A DNA stretch of 64,000 nucleotides, from assembly GCA_026645575.1 (NCBI GenBank), contig JAPKMW010000002.1:124001-188000 (forward strand), in the 5' to 3' direction. This document shows positions 1 to 9,080 of this stretch, piece by piece. The position numbers were made by a program, and so were the translations under genes. The first letter of the stretch is position 1. The number at the start of each line of letters is the position of its first letter. The notes under the pieces are model-generated. The model saw only the letters and a program-made list of their open reading frames with translations. It was not told where the DNA came from and ran no database searches. Source of the stretch: Caldilineaceae bacterium. Its GTDB lineage: Bacteria > Chloroflexota > Anaerolineae > Caldilineales > Caldilineaceae.

Positions 1-988
1 GTACCCGTTCCCAAATTGCCGGCTCGACCGGAATGCCCTGGGCCAAGTTTTCCCGGCGCATCTGCATAGCCCGTTCGCCAGGATACAACACCGTCCCCCC
101 CTCCTTGACTGGCGTACTAGCATGGAGATCGGCAATCACCCCTTCGACGGCCTGATTGACCACCTCGGCACTGCTGGTGCGAGTGACATCAAAGGCAATA
201 AAAATCTGCGAAACGCCATACTCCGTCACCTGCTGACCGATCTGATAGGTCGCCAATCCACCGGCTAACAACACCGCCACCAGATCCAACAGGATCGCCA
301 ACCCGGAACCTTTCCAATAGCCGGTCGGCAAAACGCGGTTGGTGGTCAGAATGGCGCCAGGGTCATTCGTCAATTCGCCTTGCTCGTCATAACCGCCGGC
401 CATCGGCAGAAGTTGACCGGCGCGCTGAGCGCCCTCCATACGACCAATGGAAAACTGACTCATTGCCATATCCAGCACAACCGGACTACCTGCCCGCGGT
501 ACAGCCAGCACGAGCGGGTTGTTGCCCACATGCCGATCCACGCCGCCCCACGCCGGCATATTGGGCTTGGTGTTTGTCCAACTGATCAGGGCAAAACCAG
601 CTTCGGCGGCCATCCAGCCATAGTAGCCGCCCCGCATCCAGTGGTTGGTATTGCGCAGCCCGACACAGCCGACACCATGTTCCCGCGCTAGTGTGATCGC
701 CCGTTCGGTGCAACTGTAGGCATTGAGCGGCCCGACGCCCTGTTGTCCATCCCACTGTTCCCAAGCGCCGCTGCCGGCCACCTTGATCGCTTCAGCTTGC
801 GGGTTGACATAGCCTTTTTGGATAAACTCGATCAAGCCGGGAAAGCGATTCAAGCCATGCGAGGCGACGCCGACCAGGCTATTCTCGGCAAAGATCGTCG
901 CACACCGGGTGGCCCGTTCGTCACTCAGACCATGTTTGCGCAGGACGCGTTGGAATTCCTGCTGCATCTCTTCATAGCGAATACGCAT
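1..988 (-). CDS. Ldh2-family (malate/L-lactate/2,3-diketogulonate-type) dehydrogenase, 3' end cut by window edge
   Basis: Runs off the left edge; 329 codons are visible, close to the family's usual 330-350, so only the last few residues should be missing. Residues 41-50 read VASHGLNRFP, the family motif whose His (H44 here) is the catalytic acid/base known from YiaK. Gly-rich cofactor stretches and a VLDMAMSQFSIGR segment also fit. The family reduces or oxidises 2-oxo/2-hydroxy acids with NAD(P)H in the cytoplasm. The substrate (malate, lactate, diketogulonate, ureidoglycolate) cannot be decided from sequence. It begins 6 nt after the stop of the TPR lipoprotein gene, so the two are probably co-transcribed. 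The ribosome binding site is weak. Confidence 0.9.
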   Translation of the reverse strand, partial: MRIRYEEMQQEFQRVLRKHGLSDERATRCATIFAENSLVGVASHGLNRFPGLIEFIQKGYVNPQAEAIKVAGSGAWEQWDGQQGVGPLNAYSCTERAITLAREHGVGCVGLRNTNHWMRGGYYGWMAAEAGFALISWTNTKPNMPAWGGVDRHVGNNPLVLAVPRAGSPVVLDMAMSQFSIGRMEGAQRAGQLLPMAGGYDEQGELTNDPGAILTTNRVLPTGYWKGSGLAILLDLVAVLLAGGLATYQIGQQVTEYGVSQIFIAFDVTRTSSAEVVNQAVEGVIADLHASTPVKEGGTVLYPGERAMQMRRENLAQGIPVEPAIWERV

Positions 989-994
989 AAGGGT

Positions 995-1741
995 TCACTC
1001 AGTTCGTAATGCTTCAAGCACTTCCTCGGTAAAGGGATTGTCGCCGGCCTGCATCGCTTTGATCCACGCTTTGCGCTGCTCCACTGCTGGAAAGGTCTGG
1101 TTAGCATAAGTTTTCTCGTAATAGTTGACAAAGATGGTGAAATCAACTATTGCGTTGCCATAGTCGCCCAACAGCGCATAGACCAGCCCACGGCTATCAT
1201 GAATATAGGGTTCGGCGCGCAACTCGATGGCCCGTTCACAAGATTCCAGCCCTTCTTCCGGCTGGTTGAAGACCCCATAAGCCCAACAGAGATTGTTGTA
1301 CCAATCAGCGTTGTCCGGGTCCAGTTCGAGCGCTTTCTGATAATTCGCCACTGTCTGCGGCAGGTCGCCCATCTCTTGGTAGGTGCTCCCCAAGCCAACA
1401 TAGGCGTCAAGATAGTTGGGATCGAGAGTGCGCGCTTGTTCCAGATCAGCCAGGGTGGCCGGTAGATCATCCTGCTGGCGATGCGCCATGGCGCGGGCAT
1501 AGTAGGCGCGCGGCAGGTTGGCGTCTAACGCCAGCGCCTTTTCAATTTCGGCCATTGCCTTTTCCGGCTGATCTTCACGCAGGGCGATAAAGGCGCGATC
1601 CAGGTACGCCTCGGCCTGTGACTGCAAGGGTGGCCCCTCACAGCCGCTTAGGAACAGCAGCCAGATGGTCAATATGAAGGCAAGCAGCCAAAATCGACGG
1701 GGTGTATACGTAAACTTGTGCGGAGGGAGCAGCGCAGCCAT
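995..1741 (-). CDS. TPR-repeat lipoprotein
   Basis: A predicted lipoprotein of 248 residues. After a basic N-terminus and one hydrophobic helix comes a lipobox ending LFLSGC (Cys near residue 34). The mature part is a run of tetratricopeptide repeats (A-Y..L...Y..LG and ALELDPDNADWYNNL-type signatures), an alpha-solenoid that usually mediates protein binding. The start at 1741 was chosen over an ATG 30 nt upstream because AGGAG lies 6-7 nt before it. It ends 6 nt before the Ldh2-type gene, suggesting one operon. A possible LacI-like half-palindrome lies about 65 nt upstream. The specific role is unknown. Confidence 0.85.
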   Translation of the reverse strand: MAALLPPHKFTYTPRRFWLLAFILTIWLLFLSGCEGPPLQSQAEAYLDRAFIALREDQPEKAMAEIEKALALDANLPRAYYARAMAHRQQDDLPATLADLEQARTLDPNYLDAYVGLGSTYQEMGDLPQTVANYQKALELDPDNADWYNNLCWAYGVFNQPEEGLESCERAIELRAEPYIHDSRGLVYALLGDYGNAIVDFTIFVNYYEKTYANQTFPAVEQRKAWIKAMQAGDNPFTEEVLEALRTE

Positions 1742-1803
1742 TGAATCACTCCTATCATTTTCATCATTCAACCTGAATCGGAGCGTTCATTGTAGAGCAG
1801 ATC

Positions 1804-1811
1804 AAGCGCTT
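1804..1811. promoter_or_regulatory. possible LacI-family operator core (AAGCGCTT)
   Basis: A perfect 8-bp palindrome AAGCGCTT inside ATCAAGCGCTTTCG lies about 65 nt upstream of the TPR-lipoprotein/Ldh operon. LacI-family sugar regulators typically bind sites centred on such CG-centred palindromes. The match is short, so this is a weak call. A similar core occurs at 34845-34854. Confidence 0.25.
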
Positions 1812-1922
1812 TCGCAAAGGTCGTGGCTTGGATGCACAGCCAACCCATAGGATGGTGGTCATAAAAAGCAATATATGATATACTGCTGACAAAGTCCAAC
1901 CCTTGTACACCACGGAACAGCC

Positions 1923-3098
1923 ATGCAACCACTAGCCAATCTCATCGTTATCGCCCTGGAACAAGCCGTCGCTGCCCCCTTTGCCACGCGCCAACTAGCT
2001 GATTTAGGCGCACGGGTGATCAAAATCGAGCGCCCCGGCGCGGGTGACTTTTCGCGCCACTATGACAAAACGGCTGGTGGTCTTTCCAGCCATTTTGTCT
2101 GGGTCAACCGCTCCAAAGAGTCGTTGACGCTGGATGTGAAACAACCCGTGGCCAAAGAAATTTTGCACCAACTGCTGGCGAAGGCCGATGTCTTTGTCCA
2201 GAACCTGGCGCCGGGGGCGGCGGATCGGCTGGGCTTTGATGTGGCCACTTTGCGCGAGCGTTACCCACGCTTGATCATCTGCAACATTTCCGGCTACGGC
2301 GCCACCGGCCCCTATCGCGACAAAAAAGCGTATGATGCCTTGATTCAGGCCGAAGCCGGTCTCTTTTCGATCACCGGCAGCGAAGATACGCCGGCCAAAG
2401 CCGGCATTGCCGTCGCCGACATTGCGGCGGGGATGTATGCCTACAGCGGTATCCTGACCGCTCTGCTCACCCGCAGCCAAACTGGACAAGGGACTGCGCT
2501 TGAAGTTTCCCTCTTTGAAGCATTGGCCGAGTGGATGGGCTACCCGATGTATTACGCCCTCGGCGGCAGCGCACCGGCGCGCACCGGCACCAGCCACGCC
2601 ACCATTGCACCCTACGGCATCTTTACCACGGGCGACGGTAATACAGTGATGTTGAGCATCCAAAATGAGCGGGAATGGGTGCGCTTCTGCGCTGAAGTGC
2701 TAGAGCAGCCGGCATTGGCGCACGAACCACCCTTTGCCACCAATAGCCAGCGGGTCATCCACCGGGCTGAATTGCAAGCCATCATTGAATCAGCTTTCCA
2801 TCGCTTTACAGTGGACGAAGTGATGGTGCGGCTAGAAGAAGCGCAGATCGCCAATGCGCAGTCACGCACCCTGCAGCAATTTCTCGACCATCCCCAATTG
2901 CAAGCGCGCCAACGCTGGCAGATGGTTGATTCGTCCGCTGGTCCACTCCCGTCGCTGCTCCCGCCGGTGACAATGACCGACGTGACGCCGGTTTGCAACC
3001 CGATCCCAGCCGTGGGTCAACAGACCAATGCCATTCTTGCCGAGTTGGGGTATAGTGCGTCGGCAATTGCCGAACTTCAGGCCCAAGGCGTGATTTAA
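1923..3098 (+). CDS. CaiB/BaiF-type (class III) CoA-transferase
   Basis: A 391-residue protein of the formyl-CoA transferase family, which moves CoA between carboxylic acids through a covalent aspartyl intermediate. The N-terminal block (LADLGARVIKIERPGAGD), NRSKESLTLDVK and CNISGYGATGPYRDK are classical family motifs. The catalytic Asp is D166 in AVADIAAGMYA, matching D169 of formyl-CoA transferase. Full length, soluble, cytoplasmic. It stands alone between a divergent operon and a convergent membrane-protein gene, so the acyl substrate is undefined; the family covers oxalate, carnitine, bile acids, succinyl-malate and benzylsuccinate. The ribosome binding site is weak. Confidence 0.93.
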   Translation: MQPLANLIVIALEQAVAAPFATRQLADLGARVIKIERPGAGDFSRHYDKTAGGLSSHFVWVNRSKESLTLDVKQPVAKEILHQLLAKADVFVQNLAPGAADRLGFDVATLRERYPRLIICNISGYGATGPYRDKKAYDALIQAEAGLFSITGSEDTPAKAGIAVADIAAGMYAYSGILTALLTRSQTGQGTALEVSLFEALAEWMGYPMYYALGGSAPARTGTSHATIAPYGIFTTGDGNTVMLSIQNEREWVRFCAEVLEQPALAHEPPFATNSQRVIHRAELQAIIESAFHRFTVDEVMVRLEEAQIANAQSRTLQQFLDHPQLQARQRWQMVDSSAGPLPSLLPPVTMTDVTPVCNPIPAVGQQTNAILAELGYSASAIAELQAQGVI

Positions 3099-3550
3099 TA
3101 GCGCGTTCATAAGCTACAGATGTTCAGATAATCTTTCGGGACATTCTACGCCTGACAGGTTTTGGAAACCTGTTAGTGGCCACAGATCTTTTTCTGAACA
3201 GCTATAACTGTTTAGCCTGCTTGTCGTTGGTACTTGATCGATCTCCGCCATGAGCCAGCTACAAGCGGGGGTATTTCTAGCGTAGGTAACAACTGAGCCT
3301 GCCAGGCTGTTCGAACACTTTGGCGCCGTTGACGGGACCATCCAACGGGGCAGATCCTGGCGAAGAGGTTTCGCTAGCGCCCAGGAATCGAGCGTGGCCC
3401 AAACGGCAGTTGAGCCGCCGACGGCGGCTATGGTGCGTAAAAAAGGCCCGTCGTGTCAGCGTTGATGCGTTTTTCATCTTTCCCCTTTCCTTTGCCATTT
3501 TCACTGCACAAGTTGGCGATCAGCGCAGTGCGCCAAGCGATGTCCGCTGT
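3099..3550. other. 450-bp gap between convergent genes, no gene seen
   Basis: Lies between the stops of the CoA-transferase and the DUF1622 gene. It holds a short hairpin at 3152-3175 and a tight palindrome at 3413-3429 (AGCCGCCG-A-CGGCGGCT). The ORFs here have no recognisable protein features, and I see no RNA gene. Confidence 0.5.
3152..3175 (+). terminator. stem-loop downstream of CoA-transferase
   Basis: CTGACAGGTTT-TGG-AAACCTGTTAG forms an 11-bp stem (one G-U) with a 3-nt loop, 55 nt after the stop of the CoA-transferase. No strong T-run follows, so it may be a weak or RNA-stabilising structure. Confidence 0.4.
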
Positions 3551-3913
3551 TCATCGTTCGGTTTCACGCTGGTTCTGCCACGGCCAGCGCCCAGTCAGCT
3601 CGACATCCAGGGTAAAGCTGAGAAAGGTGCGGATCAGGACGATAATTGCCAGGACGCTCACGGTTGTAAAGTTCAATTCTACGGCGACCGTATGAATGAT
3701 ATCGGCCGCCACCAGGAACTCCAGACCAAAGAGAATCCCCCGCCCCAAAAATTGACGGGGTGTGTTAAACTTGTCTTGTGTAGCCTCCTGGTCCAGGTGT
3801 TGCACCGCCGCCAGGAAGAGCGCATAGAGGGCCGCTAGGGTGATGACGCCGATACCCATCAGCTCGATGATGGCAGCAGCCCACGCTGCCACTAGCTTTA
3901 TCCATGCTGCCAT
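3551..3913 (-). CDS. DUF1622 integral membrane protein
   Basis: A 120-residue membrane protein with three hydrophobic segments. The segment RGILFGLEFLVAADIIHTVA is characteristic of DUF1622, whose members carry this Glu/Asp pair in the membrane; the function is not established. It ends with a charged, cytoplasmic-looking tail. It is followed on the same strand, 90 nt upstream, by the DUF305 gene, but no clear operon signal joins them. Confidence 0.85.
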   Translation of the reverse strand: MAAWIKLVAAWAAAIIELMGIGVITLAALYALFLAAVQHLDQEATQDKFNTPRQFLGRGILFGLEFLVAADIIHTVAVELNFTTVSVLAIIVLIRTFLSFTLDVELTGRWPWQNQRETER

Positions 3914-4005
3914 CTTCTCACCCCGCTACTCATTTGAAAATCCATTCGTCCACTCCTGACAAGTTGGGGAAACCGGTCAAGAGTGGAGCGCCAGACGTTG
4001 GCGCC

Positions 4006-4281
4006 CTATGGCTGATTTGTAAGCGATTGGAGAAGCATCTTCATCTCGGCGATCTCCTCGCGCTGCGTCTCAATGATCCGGTCGGCCAGGTCGCGGGCGC
4101 GCGGATCGGAAAGATTGGCGCGCTCGCTGGTTAGGATTGCAATCGAATGGTGTGGAATCATGGCCCTCATCCAAGCCGCATCTTCAATGGTCGCCTGACT
4201 GCGCACTAGCCAGAGCGCTAGGACAAAGACGAGAGCGCTGCCGGCGAAAATCATGAGATTCCGGCGGCGGTTGGTATACAT
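4006..4281 (-). CDS. short DUF305 protein, membrane anchored
   Basis: A 91-residue protein with an N-terminal basic stretch, one signal-anchor helix (about residues 8-26) and one DUF305 module. The module shows MIPHHSIAI and DPRARDLADRIIETQREEI, the conserved His pair and Glu/Asp residues of this ferritin-like helical family, often linked to copper or other metal handling. Usual members are 150-200 residues with two such motifs; this one keeps a single repeat. It faces outside the cytoplasm if the anchor is type II. Confidence 0.85.
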   Translation of the reverse strand: MYTNRRRNLMIFAGSALVFVLALWLVRSQATIEDAAWMRAMIPHHSIAILTSERANLSDPRARDLADRIIETQREEIAEMKMLLQSLTNQP

Positions 4282-4427
4282 GTTCAGCTTTTATTGTTCT
4301 ACAGAATGGCGGATCTTACCCTGGGAAAAGTTATGCTTGCGGACATAGCTCAGGTATATCTCCGCTTTGTATCGTGGCTGATTGTGGTGGGTGATGGCTG
4401 CTTCTATACTTTGCTTCTATCATTCGT

Positions 4428-5795
4428 TTGTTTGAAAAACCTGTTGCCTACACCCAAAGAGTGCCTTCGCCCGTGAAACTACGCCTGCTCAAACTGTACG
4501 ATACCCTCATCAACTCCTACTGGTTCTTGCCTTCGCTTATGGCAGTCATAGCGGGGGTGGGCGCCCTGTTGACCTTGCGCATCGATAGGGCTGGTGACAC
4601 CGATTGGTTGCAAGAGATTGGCTGGTTTTGGTCCGGCGGGCCGGATGGCGCGCGGGCCGTGCTATCGACCATTGCCGGCTCGGTGATGACGGTGGTAAGC
4701 ATTGTCTTTTCCATCACCATCGCTGCCTTGGCGCAGACCTCATCCCAATTCGGGCCGCGCGTCCTGCGCAACTTTACCAGTGACTGGGGCAATCAATTTG
4801 TTCTCGGCGCTTTTATTGCCACCTTTATCTACTGTCTGCTGGTTCTGCGGACGGTGCGTAGCGTGGAAGAGAATCAGTTTGTCCCCTACCTGTCAGTGAA
4901 TATTGGGGTTGCCCTCGCCATTCTGACGTTGGGGGTTTTGATCTATTTCATTCATCACATCACCCAACGCATTCAGGTGGAAAATGTGATCGCCGAGATC
5001 GGTCACGACTTTGCTGATGCGCTGCCCCGGCTCTTTCCCAAAGCGATCGGCCACCCGGTCGATCACGCCAAGGTGAAGCCGCCGCTAGAGGAAGAATGGG
5101 CCGAGGCCACTCGCGTACCCGCCCCGCATAATGGCTATGTACAACGTGTTGATGAGGCCAAGTTGATGCGGCTGGCCGATGCCTATGATCTGCTCATCAA
5201 GTTGGAGAAGCGTCCCGGCGACTTTGTGATCGTGGATACACCATTGCTGTTGGTGTTAACGCCGACCCAATCGGAAGAGCGGTGGCGCAAACGTTTGCAA
5301 GCGTCGTTTACCATCGGGGCCAATCGCACCCCCTATCAGGATGTGGGCTATTCGCTGCAACAGGCGGTGGAAATTGCCGCGCTGGCGCTCTCTCCGGGCG
5401 TCAACGAACCATTCACGGCCATCACGTGCATCGATTGGTTGGGGACGGCGTTGCGTGGCATTCTGCTGCACAACCACGCCTCGCCCTGGCGCTATAACGA
5501 AAGTGGTCGTTTACGGGTGATTGCCCACCCCGTTACCTTTGGCGAGTTGACTGCCGCGATCTTTGACCAGATTCGCATCTATGGCTGTTCAAACCCAGCG
5601 GTAATGGTGCGGTTGTTGCAGATGATCGCCAGTCTGGCGCCTCACCTGCAACGCGCTGAGGATCGTTGGATCTTGATCGCTCATGTCCACCAGATCGGGC
5701 GGGACGCCGCTGCCAACATTGCGAATGAAGCCGATAAGCGACGGGTCGTAGCTACTTATTTTCAGACATTGCGGGCGCTCGAACTAGGGGAATAG
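4428..5795 (+). CDS. DUF2254 integral membrane protein
   Basis: Up to 455 residues. Four hydrophobic segments lie in the first 190 residues (around SYWFLPSLMAVIAGVGALL, STIAGSVMTVVSIVFSITIA, LGAFIATFIYCLLVL and NIGVALAILTLGVLIYFI). A soluble C-terminal domain with conserved NRTPYQDVGYSLQQAVEIA and LSPGVNEPFTA follows. This is the DUF2254 layout; the function is unknown, and a channel or transporter role has been suggested by topology. The start is uncertain: TTG at 4428 gives the longest form, while GTG at 4461 or 4473 would start closer to the usual N-terminus. No clear ribosome binding site discriminates among them. Confidence 0.85.
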   Translation: MFEKPVAYTQRVPSPVKLRLLKLYDTLINSYWFLPSLMAVIAGVGALLTLRIDRAGDTDWLQEIGWFWSGGPDGARAVLSTIAGSVMTVVSIVFSITIAALAQTSSQFGPRVLRNFTSDWGNQFVLGAFIATFIYCLLVLRTVRSVEENQFVPYLSVNIGVALAILTLGVLIYFIHHITQRIQVENVIAEIGHDFADALPRLFPKAIGHPVDHAKVKPPLEEEWAEATRVPAPHNGYVQRVDEAKLMRLADAYDLLIKLEKRPGDFVIVDTPLLLVLTPTQSEERWRKRLQASFTIGANRTPYQDVGYSLQQAVEIAALALSPGVNEPFTAITCIDWLGTALRGILLHNHASPWRYNESGRLRVIAHPVTFGELTAAIFDQIRIYGCSNPAVMVRLLQMIASLAPHLQRAEDRWILIAHVHQIGRDAAANIANEADKRRVVATYFQTLRALELGE

Positions 5796-5864
5796 AACGC
5801 GGATGGGGCGGATGAAGCGGAAGGACAGGGATAAAACCCGCATCAATCCGCTCAATCTGCGTTC
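5796..5864 (+). repeat. imperfect inverted repeat after DUF2254 gene
   Basis: Begins directly after the TAG stop. Left arm GAACGCGGATGGGGCGGATGA pairs with the right arm ending AATCTGCGTTC, with a few G-U or mismatched positions. The arms are built from a GCGGAT unit. Likely a transcript-end structure. Confidence 0.6.
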
Positions 5865-5877
5865 CATTCTGATGGAG

Positions 5878-6279
5878 TTAAATCCAATCACATAGCACCA
5901 AAAAGAGCGCCGGCAGACCAGTCAACAGAATGACCACCGTAAAACTGGTGCTGAGCCACAAACCCACAAAAGCCATAAAAGGCGGATAGCTGGGCAGGTT
6001 CTGGGCTTCATTGTCGCGCGTCCGCCGCCAGTTGCCATATGCCAGCAGCGCCCCATAGCCCGTAAGCGTCGCCGCCACCACCGTCAACAACAGCACCCAG
6101 AACGAAATCGCCTCTAACCCCAACACCCGATAGCGCAGCAAGTTCGCCTGACAGGCTGCCTCAGCAATCCAATAGACCGCCAAAAAATGCAAACTATAAA
6201 TAATCGGCCCCCCCAACAAGCCATACCAGAGCGACCACTCCGACCAGCGTTGGTTGTTGTAAGCTGCTGCTTCGTACAT
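5878..6279 (-). CDS. small membrane protein of the cytochrome oxidase operon
   Basis: A 133-residue protein with three or four transmembrane segments, including GGPIIYSLHFLAVYWIAEAAC, whose His, Glu and Cys in the membrane suggest metal or heme contact. I do not recognise a named family. It is the third gene of the minus-strand oxidase cluster, after ctaC and the ctaD-E fusion, which suggests an accessory or assembly subunit. The start was moved to 6279 because AGGAGG sits 5 nt upstream; a longer reading from 6333 would begin inside an inverted repeat. Confidence 0.75.
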   Translation of the reverse strand: MYEAAAYNNQRWSEWSLWYGLLGGPIIYSLHFLAVYWIAEAACQANLLRYRVLGLEAISFWVLLLTVVAATLTGYGALLAYGNWRRTRDNEAQNLPSYPPFMAFVGLWLSTSFTVVILLTGLPALFLVLCDWI

Positions 6280-6296
6280 GCTACCTCCTTCTGTAC

Positions 6297-6385
6297 GAGA
6301 CTGGAGACTAGAGACCAGAGATTGGCTTACCAAACGTTTTCATCGGCGTCAGTCTCGAATCTCTAGTCTCCAGTCTCTAGTCTCT
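6297..6385. repeat. inverted repeat with GAGACT(G/A) units between cox genes
   Basis: Left arm 6297-6323 and right arm 6359-6385 are 27-nt near-complements. Both are made of 7-nt GAGACTG/GAGACTA/GAGACCA units. The right arm covers the stop codon of the oxidase subunit I/III gene, and the element ends just before the ribosome binding site of the next gene. It could attenuate or process the operon mRNA. Confidence 0.75.
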
Positions 6386-8966
6386 ACATAACATACGGCC
6401 CCACATAAACCGTCCCCGCCAGGATCAACCAAAAGACGAGGGCGGCGTACCAGTAGAGGGCGCCAATATCGACGGCGACATGCTCACGGGCGGAGTAGCG
6501 GCCCACCCAGGCCCAAACTTGGGTGAAGAGATTTTGCGCCAGGCCGCCGATCAGAATGGCGGCGGCGAAAATTGCCAGCGTGTAATAGAGCGAGCCGTAG
6601 GCATTGATGGTGTGGTCAAAGGGCAGATTTAGGAGATCATAGACCACCAACCCCACAGCGGCGACGCCCAAAACAAAAGCCACGGCCAGGCTAATGCGCA
6701 GCCCCATGACATCTTCCTGCTCAATGCGCCGATTGGCCCAGAACATGGCGCCGGTGGCGCCGATCACGCCAACGGTCGCCAACCCCGGCAGCAACAACCC
6801 CGGTAGCGGCAGATTGCCAAAGGGCCAGACCGGATGTTGCAACCGGATATAAAAGTAGCTAAATTCAAAGAGCGCCACACAGATCGCTATCAGGGTGATC
6901 ATCAGCCACATCGCCCAGCGGTTAATGGTCGGGCTGCCATTGGGGTAGACCAAAATGTTATGTTCCCGCTCAAAGTCCAACTCGCGCTGCGTCGTCTCGA
7001 TCCGGTTCGGCCAGTGCCAACCGAGCAACCCGATAATTGTCGTGATCAGACCACCCAGGACCAGGCTACGCAAGGTAAAAATTTCAGCGGCGAACATGAT
7101 GATGACGCCAACGGCAGTCACCATCGGCCAGATCGACGGCCCGGAAACGCGGAAGACTTCGGTCGGTCTGGCTTCTAACATTGAGGTGGTCATCGCCGCC
7201 CGCCACGTAAGCGGCCACCCCGACAGCCCTGCCAACAGTCCCTTGACTCTAGGATCACCCTCGTGGATGCTCTCTTGTTCCCAGAGCGGGTGACGGCTAT
7301 GCACCATCGGCAATTCAGCAAAGCCATAATTGGGTGCAGGCAGGGCGGTTGCCCACTCTAATGTATCGGCATGCCAGGGATTGTTGTTGGCGTCTTCGCC
7401 ATAACGGATACTGTAAAGAACATTGATGATAAAGAGCAGAACGCTCGCTCCTAACAAAAAGGAGCCGAAGGTTGAAATCACATTATAGATGTCCCAGCCC
7501 AAACCACTCTCATAGGTGTAGACGCGGCGGGGCATCCCCAACATGCCGACAATGTGCATGGGGAAAAAGGTGATATGGAAGCCGATGAAGAAGAGCCAGA
7601 AGTTCCACTGGCCCAACCGCTCGCTGAGCATCTTGGCGGTAAAGAGCGGCGTCCAATAGTAGAGCGCCGCCAGGATCGGAAAGGTGACGCCGCCGATCAA
7701 CACATAATGAAAGTGGGCGACGACAAAGTACGAATCATGCACCTGCCAGTCAAAGGGCACCACGCCCACCATGACGCCGGTCAGGCCGCCCATGACAAAG
7801 GTGATAAAGAAGCCGACAATAAAGAGAAAGGGGGTGCGCCAGACGGGACGGCCATACCAGATGGTGCTAAACCAGGCAAAAATTTGAATGCCGGCCGGAA
7901 TGGCGATGAGAATGCTCGCCACGGCAAAGAAGGACATGGCGATTTGGGGCAAACCGGTGGTAAACATGTGGTGCGCCCAGAGGGCAAAGCTCATAAAGGC
8001 GGTGGCGATCAGAGCAATCACAATGTAGTTGTACCCAATGAGGGGACGGCGTACAAAGACGGGAACAATGGTCGAAACAAAGCCGGTGGCCGGCAGAAAT
8101 TGGATATAGACTTCGGGGTGGCCGAAAATCCAGAAAAGATGTTGCCAAAGAATGGGGTCACCCCCCACATTCGGGTTAAAAAACTGGGTGCCGAGCTTAC
8201 GGTCCAACTCTAGCATAAGGCTGGCGATCAACAGGGTGGTAAAGGCAAAGATGATCGACACCGCTGTCACCAGATAGGCCCAAGCCAGAATCGGCATCTT
8301 GCCTAGCGCCATGCCCGGCGCCCGCATTCGCAAAATGGCAATGATAATCTCCACCCCGGCGGCAATCGCCGCCACTTCCGCCACGCCCAACCCCAATAAC
8401 CAAAAGTCGAGCGGCAACCCTGGTGAATACTCCGGTCCGCTCAACGGCACATAGGCGAACCAACCGGCATCCGGCACGGCATTAAAGAGAAAACTGGCAT
8501 AGAAGAGAATGCCACCTAGTGTAAAGGTAAAAAAGCTAAATTGTCCTAGCCGGGGAAAGGGCATTTCGCGATTGCCCAACATAAAGGGCAGCAGAAAGAT
8601 AGCAAAGCCCTCCAACATTGGCACCACAAAGAGAAACATCATGGTCGAGCCGTGCATAGTGAAGAGTTCGTTATAGGTGTCGGGGCTGAGAAAGGTATTT
8701 TCAGCACGGTAGAGTTGTACCCGCATGATCAGCGCAAGCAGACCCGCCAGCACGAAGAAGCTAAAGGCCACTACCATAATGCGCCCACCCAGGGCATCGT
8801 TCTGCAACGCTTGAAACCAACCGATAAATCCAGGCGGATCAGCCCACAACTTTGACAGCCGCTCTTGCACTGGCTCCGCCGGGGAAAGCACCGGCTGTTG
8901 CCCCAGCGCCCGTGCGCGCGGCTGGGGAATTTCTGCATCGCTTGCGGCCGGAAGCCTTGATTCCAT
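6384..8966 (-). CDS. ctaD: cytochrome c oxidase subunits I and III fused
   Basis: An 860-residue heme-copper oxidase polypeptide. Residues 1-590 are subunit I. Heme a ligand H105 (MHGSTMMF), CuB ligand H283 with the cross-linked Tyr Y287 and E285 in FGHPEVYI, CuB ligands H332/H333 (WAHHMF), and heme ligands H418/H420 near HDSYFVVAHFHYVL are all present. GHPEV places it among A-type oxidases. From about residue 640 a subunit III domain follows (NRIETTQRELDFEREHN through the final helices). Such I-III fusions are known in several phyla. It reduces O2 to water and pumps protons at the cell membrane. GGAGG lies 6 nt before the start. It is downstream of ctaC on the same strand. Confidence 0.95.
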   Translation of the reverse strand: MESRLPAASDAEIPQPRARALGQQPVLSPAEPVQERLSKLWADPPGFIGWFQALQNDALGGRIMVVAFSFFVLAGLLALIMRVQLYRAENTFLSPDTYNELFTMHGSTMMFLFVVPMLEGFAIFLLPFMLGNREMPFPRLGQFSFFTFTLGGILFYASFLFNAVPDAGWFAYVPLSGPEYSPGLPLDFWLLGLGVAEVAAIAAGVEIIIAILRMRAPGMALGKMPILAWAYLVTAVSIIFAFTTLLIASLMLELDRKLGTQFFNPNVGGDPILWQHLFWIFGHPEVYIQFLPATGFVSTIVPVFVRRPLIGYNYIVIALIATAFMSFALWAHHMFTTGLPQIAMSFFAVASILIAIPAGIQIFAWFSTIWYGRPVWRTPFLFIVGFFITFVMGGLTGVMVGVVPFDWQVHDSYFVVAHFHYVLIGGVTFPILAALYYWTPLFTAKMLSERLGQWNFWLFFIGFHITFFPMHIVGMLGMPRRVYTYESGLGWDIYNVISTFGSFLLGASVLLFIINVLYSIRYGEDANNNPWHADTLEWATALPAPNYGFAELPMVHSRHPLWEQESIHEGDPRVKGLLAGLSGWPLTWRAAMTTSMLEARPTEVFRVSGPSIWPMVTAVGVIIMFAAEIFTLRSLVLGGLITTIIGLLGWHWPNRIETTQRELDFEREHNILVYPNGSPTINRWAMWLMITLIAICVALFEFSYFYIRLQHPVWPFGNLPLPGLLLPGLATVGVIGATGAMFWANRRIEQEDVMGLRISLAVAFVLGVAAVGLVVYDLLNLPFDHTINAYGSLYYTLAIFAAAILIGGLAQNLFTQVWAWVGRYSAREHVAVDIGALYWYAALVFWLILAGTVYVGPYVM

Positions 8967-8989
8967 GCTATTCCTCCGTGTTAGGTCTT

Positions 8990-9077
8990 GGATAGTAGGT
9001 CTTGGATATTGGATAGTGGATAATGGATAGTGGATAGTAGTGAATAATACCTACTATCCACTATCCACTATCTCGCT
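8990..9077. repeat. inverted repeat with GGATAGT units between ctaC and ctaD
   Basis: Tandem GGATA(G/T)T units (9011-9040) are followed after 10 nt by the complementary ACTATCC array (9051-9071), a core stem of about 21 bp. It separates the stop of ctaC from the start of the ctaD-E gene. The same unit family recurs at 18252-18290. Confidence 0.75.
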
Positions 9078-9080
9078 TAT

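Noticed and set aside
7554..8213. 219-residue plus-strand ORF
   Set aside because: Antisense to the oxidase subunit I coding region; its His/Asp/Lys-rich composition is a shadow of the GC-rich membrane gene.
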